The notes under the pieces: model-generated | Database searches by the model: none | Told to the model about the DNA's origin: nothing | Seen by the model: only the letters and a program-made list of their open reading frames with translations | In this document: positions 56,013-64,000 of the stretch, piece after piece | Numbering within the stretch: position 1 is the first letter of the stretch | Layout of the letters: every line of letters starts with the position of its first letter | Made by a program: the position numbers and the translations under genes | Assembly (NCBI GenBank): GCA_023101885.1 | Contig: JALPQD010000224.1 | Coordinates: forward strand, 2,362,355 to 2,426,354 | Direction of reading: 5' to 3' | From: Typhlomys cinereus | Taxonomy: Eukaryota > Chordata > Mammalia > Rodentia > Platacanthomyidae | Length of the DNA stretch: 64,000 bases

Positions 56013-59000
56013 TTAGGAGCCACCTATTAGGGAGTACATATGGCGCTTAATTTTCTGGGTTTGGGATACTTCACTTAATATAATTGTTTCTAATGACATC
56101 CATTTCCCGGCAAATTCCAGTAATTCATCATTTTTGATGGCTGAGTAGTACTCCATTGTATAGATGTACCACAGTTTCCTTATCCACTCGTCAACTGTTG
56201 GACATTTGGGTTGATTCCATGTCTTTGCTATTGTAAACAGTGCTGCTATGAACATGGTCGTGCTTGTGCTATCGAGGTGAACCTCTGCTGTATGGGGGGT
56301 ATACACAAAAGTGGAATCGCAGGGTGATATGGCATTTCAATCTTTAATTTCTTTAAGAATCTCCAGACGGCTCACCAGAGTGGCTGTATGAGCCTGCACT
56401 CCCACCAGCAATGTAGGAGAGTTCCCCTCTCTCCACATCCTCTCCAGCATTTGTTGTTGTTTGTATTGTGGATTTTTGCCATCCTGACCAGGGTGAGATA
56501 ATATCTCAGGGAAGTTTTGATTTGCATTTCCCTGATGGCTAAAGAAGTGGAGCATTTTTTAAGATATTTGTTAGACATCTTAATTTCATCCCTGGTAAAA
56601 TTTCTTTTAAGTTCCAGGGCCCATTTTTTAATTGGGCCATTGGTTTCCTTGGTGTTTAATTTTCTAAGTTCTTTGTGCACTCTGGACAGTAGAGCTCTAT
56701 CAGATATGTGGTTAGTGAAGATTTTCTCCCATTCTGTGGGTTGCCTTTGTGCTCGTGTTGCAATCTCTTTATCTGAACAGAAGCTCTTTAATTTCACAAG
56801 ATCCCAACTGTTGAGAGTTGGTAGCAGTGACTGTGCCATTGGATGTCTGTTTAGGAAATGTTGGCCTAGCCCAATCAGCTCAAGGGAGTTCCCTATCCTT
56901 TCAACTATGATTTTTATAGTCTCTGGCCTGATATCAAGGTCCTTGATCCATTTGGAATTAAGTGTTGTACATGGTGACAAGTACGGGTCCAGCTTTAATC
57001 TTCTGCATGTGGAGATCCAGTTTTGCCAGCACCATTTGTTGAAGATGCTGTTCTTTTTCCATTGGATTTTTTGGGCCCCTTTGTCAAAGACCAAATGGCT
57101 GTAATTTTGTGGGCTTATATCTGGGTCTTCAATCCTTATCCATTGATCTGTGTGTCTATTTTGGAGCCAGTACCAGGCTGTTTTTATAACTATGGATTTG
57201 TAATATAGACTAAGGTTCGGTATGGTGATACCTCCAGCAGTGTTTTTGTTACTCAGGATTGTCTTTGCTATCCGCCTCCATATGAATTTTGAGATTGTTT
57301 GGTCAACTTCTTTAAAGAATTGTTTTGGGATTTTAATTGGTATAGCATTGAATTTGTATATTGCCTTTGGTAGGATGGTCATTTTTACGATGTTGATTCT
57401 GCCAATCCAAGAACATGGGAGGTCTTTCCACCTTGTGGTGTCTTCTGCAATTTCTTTCTTGAGAGTTTTAAAGTTTTCATTGTAAAGGTCTTTTACCTCC
57501 TTGGTTAGGTTTATACCAAGGTATTTCATTTTTTTAGGGGCTATAGTAAATGGGATTGTTTCTCTCAAGGCTTTTTCACTTCTTTCATTCTGGGCATATA
57601 GGAAGGCCTCTGATTTTTGCACATTTATTTTGTATCCTGCCACCCTGCTGAACTTCTCAATTAGTTCCAGGAGCTTCCTGGTGGAGTTTTTGGGATCCCT
57701 CAGATATAAGATCATGTTATCTGCAAATAGGGATAGCTTGACTTCTTCCTTGCCGATTTGAATCCCTCTTATGTCCCTTTCTTGTCTTATGGCTTCAGCT
57801 AAGACTTCAAGTACAATATTGAATAGAAGTGGTGAGAGTGGACAGCCTTGTCTAGTTCCTGATCGAAGTGGGAATGCTTCCAATTGTTCCCCATTGAGCA
57901 TAATCCTTGCTGTGGGCTTGTTGTATACAGCTTTTATTATATTGATAAAGGTTCCTTCCATTCCTGCCGTCTCTAGCGTTTTGATCATACAAGGCTGTTG
58001 GATCTTGTCAAAGGCTTTTTCTGCATCTATCGAGAGTATCATGTGGTCTTGGACTTTGGACTGGTTTACATGATGAATTACATTTATTGATTTGCGTATG
58101 TTGAACCAACCTTGTGTGCCGGGGATGAAGCCTACTTGATCCCCGTGAATAATCTTTTTAATATGTTTTTGAATCCGATTTGCTAAAACTTTGTTGAGAA
58201 TCTTTGTGTCTGTGTTCATCAGAGAGATCAGCCTATAGTTTTCTTTTTTAAGTGAATCTTTATTAGGTTTTGGGATTAAGACGATATTAGCTTCATAGAA
58301 GGAATTTGGTAGTGTTCCTTCCTTTGCTATTTGATGGAACAGTTTAAGGAGTATTGGTGTTATTAACTCCTTAAATGTCTGGTAGAACTGTGCTGAATCC
58401 ATCTGGTCCAGGACATTTTTTGGTGGGAAGATTCAAGATTACTTCCTCAATTTCCTTATATGTTATAGGACTATTTAAATAATTCACAACTTCCTGATTC
58501 AATTTAGGTAAGTTGTGTTTACTTAGAAATTCATCCATCTCTTTTGTGTTGTCAAACTTCACAGAGTATAAGTTTTTGAAATATGATGTTATAATTCTCT
58601 GGATTTCTTGGGTATCAGTAGTGATAACTCCATATTCATTTCTAATTTTGTTAATTTGGGTTTTCTCTCTCCTGCTTTTGGTTAATTTAGCTAGGAGTGT
58701 ATCAATCTTATTGATTTTTTTCAAAGAACCAGTTTTTTGACTGGTTGATTTTTTTTTTTTTTCTATCGTTTTCTTAATCTCCATTTCAGATATTTCTCCC
58801 CTTATTTTGCTAATCTCCTCTCTTCTACTACTTTTGGGATCAGATTGCTCTAGTTTCTCTAAAGCTTTAAGTTGTTTATTTCTGATGTTTCCATTTTTTT
58901 GATGTAGGCATTAAGAGCTATGAACTTATCTCTTAGAACAGCTTTCATTGTGTCCCAGAGATTTTGGTAAGTTGTATTTTCATTATCATTCACGTTCAGG

Positions 59001-59817
59001 AAATCTTGAATTTCCTTTTTAATTTCTTCCTGAATCCAGTTCTCATTCAGCATCATATTGTTAAGTTTCCAGGAGTTTGTTTTTTCTCTTGTTTGATGTG
59101 TTGTGGATGTCCAGCTTTAGGCCGTGGTGGTCTGATAGGGCACAGGTTAGAATTTCAACTTTCTTGTATATGTGTAGATTCGTTTTGTGGCCCAATATGT
59201 GATCTGTTTTGGAGAAAGTTCCGTGTGCTGCTGAGAAAAATGTGTATACTTTGGTGCGTGGGTGAAAAGTTCAATAGAGATCTGTAAGGTCCATTTCTTT
59301 CAGGGTTTCATTAAGTTCCAAAGTGTCTCTGTTAAGCTTTTGACCTGTTGATCTATCCCATGTTGAGAGGGCGGTGTTGAAGTCCCCAAGAATTATCGTT
59401 TGGGGGTTGATTTCTTGCTTTAGACGCTGTAGGGTTTTCTTAATGAATGTGGAGGGGCCCGTATTGGGCACATATATTATGTTCAGTATTGTGAAGTCTT
59501 CCTGGTGAATTGTACCTGTGACTAAAATGTAGTATCCATCTGTGTCTCTTATAATTTTCTTTGGTTTGAAGTCCACTTTGTCTGATAGCATAATGGCTAT
59601 CCCTGCCTGTTTTCTGCTTCCATTTGCTTGTAGAATTGTTGACCAGCCTTTTATTTTTAGAGCGTGCCTATCTTTTGTGGTGAGATGGGTTTCCTGCAGG
59701 CAGCAGATTGATGGATTGTGATTTTTAATCTAAGTTTGTAATCTGTGTCTCTTGATCGGTGAATTAATTCCATTAACGTTTAGTGTTATAATGGAGAAAC
59801 TTTTTAATTCCAGACAT
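56013..59817 (-). pseudogene. L1 ORF2, multiply broken; RT motif FADD changed to FADN
   Basis: The ORF2 start (59815-59817) is present, but the frame is interrupted in the endonuclease (open pieces at 59271-59591 and 58859-59056), between endonuclease and RT (58371-58784), and near the C-terminus (frame lost after about 56372, resumed 56306-56013). The central piece of about 676 codons, 56372-58402, carries most of RT. Its catalytic motif reads FADN (57716-57727) where both other copies read FADD: the second aspartate codon GAC is AAC. Both aspartates bind the catalytic metal ions, so this change alone should abolish polymerase activity. A 12-base in-frame deletion near 57273 removes four residues in [10 protein letters not shown]-run expansion at about 58749-58760 gives another frameshift. 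Confidence 0.95.
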
Positions 59818-59859
59818 TTATTATGTTTAGTAGTTTTTGTAAGTGTATTGCTTCGCTTT

Positions 59860-60906
59860 TAATGGTGTTATACTTGCCTTCTGTTCTCCTGGATATGCCT
59901 GTTTTTTTCTTCAAGCTTGAGCATCATTTCTAGCATTTTTTGAAGGCCTGGTTTGGTGGACATGCATCCCTTCAGGTTATCTTTGTGCTGGAAAGTTTTT
60001 CTTTCTCCCTCGATCATGACTGATAGTTTTTGCAGGGTAAATCAGCCTGGGTTGACATTTTTGCTCATTCAATACTTGAAGTATGTCTCTCCAAGCTCTT
60101 CTTACTTTTACTGTTTCGACTGAGAAGTCATTTGTTATTTTAATAGGTTTACTTTTAAAAGTGACTTGTTTTTTTCTCCCTTGAAGCTCTCAGCACCAGT
60201 TCTTTATCTTGAATGTGGAGTGTTTTAACTATTATTTGCCGTGGGGTGCTTCTGTTTTGGTCGTATCTGTTTGGGGTGCGGAATACCTCTTGTATATGGA
60301 TGGGCCTCTCTTTTTTTAGATGAGGAAAGTTTTCCTTGATGATCGTTTGAAAAATTTCCTCAGGGGTGGTATTTTGAGATTCTTGCTCTGGTATTCCATG
60401 AATACGCATGAATATCTCTTGGATATTTCTCTCAGGTATGTTTTTGGCTTTAACAACCTCTTCCATTGAGCTGGTTAGTACTCCCACTTTATCTTCAAGA
60501 TCTGAAATTCTGTTTTCTGCTTGGTTAGTTCTGTTGATAAGACTCTCTGTGGCGTTCTGGGATGAAGATGTCTTGTAGCTCAGTTTTAAACTCTGCTTGA
60601 GTCCGTTTTAACTGCTCTATGCCAGTTTTTGTTTCTTGCAGTTTTTCTCAACTCCTCCAAGTGTCTGTTGTGTTCCTCTTCAAAGCAATTGATTCGATTA
60701 TGTAATTCCTCCCGGATTTCCTCTTTTATAGTATTGAACATGGTAATGATCATATTTTGAAAGTCGTTATCCTGGGTCAGGCTTTCTTGGCCATTTTCCG
60801 TGGGTTTGTTCTTGTTGGAGTCTAACATTATGGGATTAATTCCTTCAGTGGGAAATTTGTTTACTTAAGTGTTGCTTCTCATGGATTTGCACTTTGATTT
60901 TGGCAT
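59860..60906 (-). pseudogene. L1 ORF1, multiply broken
   Basis: Recognisable coiled-coil, RRM and C-terminal segments in pieces (60586-60828 and 60155-60487 are the clearest). The conserved ATG is at 60904-60906, but codon 14 is a TAA stop (60865-60867) where the 40993 copy has CAA. Further indels lie near 60410, 60570 and 60640, including loss of the segment that carries IWDTLKKPN in the sister copy. Non-functional. Confidence 0.93.
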
Positions 60907-61322
60907 TGTCGTTTTAACTCTTAAGATCTTTCAATTTCACTAAACTGAATTATTTGGCCTGGGGTTCTGGGGGTGGGCAGGGACGGAGCTTACCTAGGTC
61001 GCGGATGAGGCCCCGCGGCCCGGCTGGACCGCGGGCGTGTGTCCAGGCCGGTGGAGCGGAGTGGGGAAGGGAGGATGGGGCGTTGGCGTGGAGCTATTTA
61101 ACTGGAGGGGAGCTGGGGCGGGGCCCGGGCGCAGGGGGAGGTCCTCCTCGTCCCTGGGCCCTGCAGGAGGCTCCGGCTGGGTGGTGGGGTAGGAGCTGGG
61201 TCCCTTTGGGCTGACCTGGGGTTCTGGTGGGCGGGCGCGGGCGGAGCTTACCTCGGTCGCAGGATGAGGCCAGGCTGGACTGCGTGCGGTTCCTGGCCGG
61301 AGGAGTGGGGTGGGGAAGGGAG
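60907..61322 (-). promoter_or_regulatory. L1 5' UTR with tandem monomers
   Basis: GC-rich. A unit starting ggggttctgg and containing cggagcttacct, gatgaggcc and tggggaagggag occurs at 60961 and again at 61218, a 257-bp period; the outer copy is partial. The ggagctatttaac motif lies in the inner unit (about 61090). The period is about 27 bases longer than at 46905-47362 because of a deletion there. Confidence 0.82.
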
Positions 61323-61337
61323 TACCCATACATTTTT

Positions 61338-62264
61338 AACTTGGTTGCACATTTCAAGGCCTTACTGAAAACAATAGGCAAAGCAATCGTTTGGGATCAG
61401 GAGAGTTGTGGCCTCAGTGTAATTCCAAGAAGTATAAGAGGGAATGTAGTTTGCACGTGGCCAGATTCTTTCCTGGGCTAGCACTGTCGGGATTCCCAGG
61501 GCACGTGACTTGCTCTGGCCTCAGCAGCTGAACACCTTGTCACACTTCTCTCAAGTTTTGTCTGCATACTTTTAACACAGAATTTCTTTAGCAATGATGG
61601 TCAACAGTTCTTTGGTTTTGATATTTCATAATTTTTTGTTACTTTTTCTTTTTTGGGAGGTGTGTGTAAATTATGTGGTTTTGATTTTATATTTTTTCCT
61701 ATTGACTGTCCGTGTTAGTCCCATCGTGTCAACTTTTGTGAATTGTTTGTATGGTAGGGAAGTATGAAATTTCTCGAACTTATCTTCTTCTGCGTTGTTC
61801 TCTGAGATGTCTCATGTTGCCCAAGCTGGCTTCTAGCATGCCATGTCACAGAAGATCTCCACGTTCCTGATCCTGCCTCATGACTACATGCCCATACCAC
61901 CATGTTGAATTTGTGTTGGTTTCCATCTTTCGCCTCCTGTGGCCCTGACCATAATTCTCTAACTTCTCTGCAATTCTGGTGTGCAGTTTGCTTCCCAGCT
62001 CCCCTCAGCAAGTCTCAGATGACTTCCCCACTGCAAAGAAGAGAACACGTGTGTTTACATGATCCCGTGGAAAATAACGTAGTATACCTCCATAGTGGTT
62101 TTGCATTTCACCAGTTGCTGTGTTTGTTTGGAAGGATTCACCATTGCACCTGATTCTTTCCCTCAATTAGCATATCTTGATTTGTTTAAATTTATTTATT
62201 AGCATATTCCCCCAGCAGATAATAATAATCTACAACTTCCAGTGTTGGTTACCTTGCGTGGTGT
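61338..62264 (+). other. CDYL intron 1, with a B1 fragment
   Basis: Unique sequence apart from a reverse B1 at about 61798-61910 (tgtctcatgttgcccaagct, tcctgatcctgcctcatgac, catgcccataccaccatgtt). Confidence 0.5.
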
Positions 62265-62470
62265 CCTAGCTCATTTGGGACTGCAGTGAGACGATGTTTT
62301 CAGCCAGGTGGCTTATATGTAGCAGAAGCTCATTACTGTGTAGAGGGGAGGGAGGTGGGCAGCTATGCTGAGACCAAGATACCAGGCCTGTTTGGTAAGG
62401 GCATGTCCTCTGGTTCATGGCCGGCACTGCCAGCACTGGCTTCTGTGTGGCAGCAGCCAACTCCATAATC
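62265..62470. repeat. Possible old mammalian interspersed repeat
   Basis: gtcctagctcatttgggact, ggtggcttatatgtagcaga and agctcattactg echo a common old mammalian repeat (gctgctataacaaaatacca ... gtggcttataaacaacagaa). Family not named. Confidence 0.35.
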
Positions 62471-62937
62471 AGACCAGGAGTCCACTCACCAAGGTGGAGT
62501 CTCCTGTCACTTGAAAGACCCCGTCTTTCAATGCCAGCATCTCGGGATGTGTAAAACAGTCGACGCAGTCAGATCAGCTAATTGGCCGTTACTGCGCAGT
62601 TATGGCAGGCGCCTCTTTCCGTGAATAGGAAATGGCGAGTGAGTGTGCATCGTGCGCGCACTGCGTGCCACAGGTCGGCGGGGAGTGTCCACTCTCCAGG
62701 ACCCGCTGGAAACTTTCATAGTTGGCTGTTACCCAAGGACATCCACCAGATTGTTAGCCCTTCAGTAGGGAGAAGGATTTCCTCTGGAAGGATCAATTAG
62801 CAAGAAGAGGATGTGGACATAGTTGGAAATGTAGAAAGCGATCCTGTGTCTTATATAATATATTTTCTTTCTGTGATGGACTATATTATTAATAGACAGT
62901 AGAAAGTGTAAAATAAAGATGTTACATTACATAGTGA
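62471..62937 (+). other. CDYL intron 1, unique sequence
   Basis: No feature recognised. AT-rich at 62850-62937. Confidence 0.4.
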
Positions 62938-63255
62938 ACGTATTAGCTACTTTTTCTGTTATCAAATACCCAGCAGGTAGCACCTCGAGATTGGAAGCGT
63001 GTTTTGGTTTTTGGGGGGATTCAGTCTACGGTGGCAGCAGGAGGGGAAGGAGCTGGCCGCACTGAGACGGGAAGTGACAGCTCCTTTCTCCTTCCATTCA
63101 GCCTGGGACCCAGCCGGGGATGGTGCCGCTCACGCTCAGGGTTTTAGTCTGCCTTGTCCTTAAGCTTTTCTGGAAACGTCTTCATAGACAGACCCAGAAG
63201 TGTGTTTACATGGTGACTGTGCATCGCAATCCAGTTCACACTCAAAATTAACTTG
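62938..63255 (-). mobile_element. Rodent dispersed repeat (URR1-like?)
   Basis: Reverse copy: agctactttttctgttatca, ctacggtggcagcaggaggg, cctgggacccagccggggat, agacagacccagaagtgtgt. It mirrors the copy at 38140. Confidence 0.6.
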
Positions 63256-63372
63256 TCACATTTCTACAGGCAAAATTTGAAATTTTTAAAAAATATATAC
63301 TTGATGGGCTCAGTCACATTGAAATAAAAATAGAGTAGTTTATTTAAAATAGTGTTTTAAAAAGCACCTCTG

Positions 63373-63584
63373 TGGGCTGGGGAGGTGGCTCAGAGCTTGA
63401 AGCCTTTTCCTGGCAAGGGACTTGAGTTCAGATCCCCAGTTCCCAACTAAAAATACCAAGTGAGTACAGTGGTGGCCTGGAAGGGAAGCCTTGAGCACAG
63501 TGGTTAGGAGGTAGAGCAGTACAGAATGATTGCTGATGTCACCCCGGCTCTCACAGGTGCACGTACATTGAAGCACCCTCGTGT

Positions 63585-63621
<37 letters not shown>

Positions 63622-63625
63622 CAGC
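63373..63625 (+). mobile_element. tRNA-derived SINE, older subfamily
   Basis: Head gggctggggaggtggctcag, B box gagttcagatcccc, older body, then (AC)n at 63587-63618. Confidence 0.8.
63587..63618 (+). repeat. (AC)n microsatellite
   Basis: About 16 AC units in the SINE tail. Confidence 0.92.
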
Positions 63626-64000
63626 AATACGAGCACCTCTGCAGCAGTCTCCAGCTGTCACTCCAAGTTTTTGGGACAGCTTTCTCCACCCAGGGTTCTC
63701 TTCTGCCTCATTCCTAATGGTTGTTCCAGGCGCAAAGCTCAATGCCCAGTGTGAAAGTCAGAGAATTTAGTAATTATGTACTCAAAAATTTTATGTCTTG
63801 AGTCTTTGAAAACTAGCTTTTAATTATGCAAGTACTATAATTACTCTTGTAAAATAAAAGTATAAATAAGCCTGACACTACTCTGGACTCCTGCCTGTAA
63901 CCTCCTTGTCTGCCACTTCTTACTACTGGGTGACCTGTGAAGGTCACGTTATGCAGCTGAGGGTCACCTGTGCAGACACTGGCTGGACATTGAAAGGCAG
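63626..64000 (+). other. CDYL intron 1, unique sequence to window edge
   Basis: No gene or repeat recognised. Confidence 0.4.

Larger units (their letters stand above)
54922..61337 (-). mobile_element. L1 retrotransposon, full length, with target-site duplication
   Basis: A 6.4-kb L1 at about 54937-61322, antisense to CDYL. It is flanked by TACCCATGCATTTTT (54922-54936) and TACCCATACATTTTT (61323-61337), a 15-bp target-site duplication with one later substitution. Layout: T-run, 3' UTR with G-rich tract, ORF2, ORF1, and a 5' UTR with more than one monomer. Both ORFs are heavily broken, so it is older than, or decayed faster than, the copy at 40993. Confidence 0.96.

Noticed and set aside
1..64000. 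Endogenous retrovirus or LTR element
   Set aside because: No gag/pol/env-type frames, LTR pairs or primer-binding sites were recognised. All reverse-transcriptase sequence belongs to L1.

Overview
This is nuclear DNA from a mammal, almost certainly a rodent. It carries B1, B3/B2-type and ID SINEs, an abundant tRNA-headed SINE family with target-site duplications, and L1 elements with rodent-style tandem 5' UTR monomers. That mix suggests a mouse-like (myodont) rodent other than Mus or Rattus, possibly a dipodoid; the species is inference. There is no sign of bacterial genes, operons, CRISPR arrays, viral genes or prophage.

Only one host protein-coding exon can be supported. A CpG island at about 7.8-9.6 kb carries GC-box clusters and, at 9213-9236 on the + strand, an ideal-context ATG followed by eight codons (MASEELYE) and a GAG|GTACCT splice donor. 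These residues match the start of the short isoform of CDYL (chromodomain Y-like), a chromodomain/crotonase-fold co-repressor. Everything to the right (9237-64000) reads as the first part of a very large first intron. The left 7.8 kb is upstream sequence, or an intron of the longer isoform.

Layout: 1-3.2 kb, a 5'-truncated L1 (minus); 3.2-7.8 kb, unique sequence with small old repeats; 7.8-9.6 kb, the CDYL promoter and exon 1; 9.7-11.9 kb, mostly unique; 11.9-15.45 kb, an ancient L1 (minus) broken by SINEs and a 250-bp polypyrimidine tract; 15.5-29.4 kb, unique intron dotted with SINEs and copies of a rodent dispersed repeat; 29.4-30.5 kb, a 20-bp-unit C-rich minisatellite; 30.5-33.8 kb, nested SINEs; 33.85-34.87 kb, a roughly 22-bp minisatellite that grew out of a B1 SINE; 35-41 kb, unique sequence and SINEs; 41.0-47.4 kb, a full-length L1 (minus) with two small disabling indels; 47.4-54.9 kb, intron with remnants of another ancient L1; 54.9-61.3 kb, a second full-length L1 (minus) with a target-site duplication and a mutated reverse-transcriptase active site; 61.3-64 kb, unique sequence and repeats.

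The genes do not form a pathway. The biology is a regulated first exon followed by a repeat-laden intron. Every L1 is antisense to CDYL, as expected if sense copies are selected against. The most unusual structures are the two minisatellites and the polypyrimidine tract. In the CDYL-sense transcript they would give roughly a hundred copies of pyrimidine-tract-plus-AG motifs. I found no convincing new gene system.
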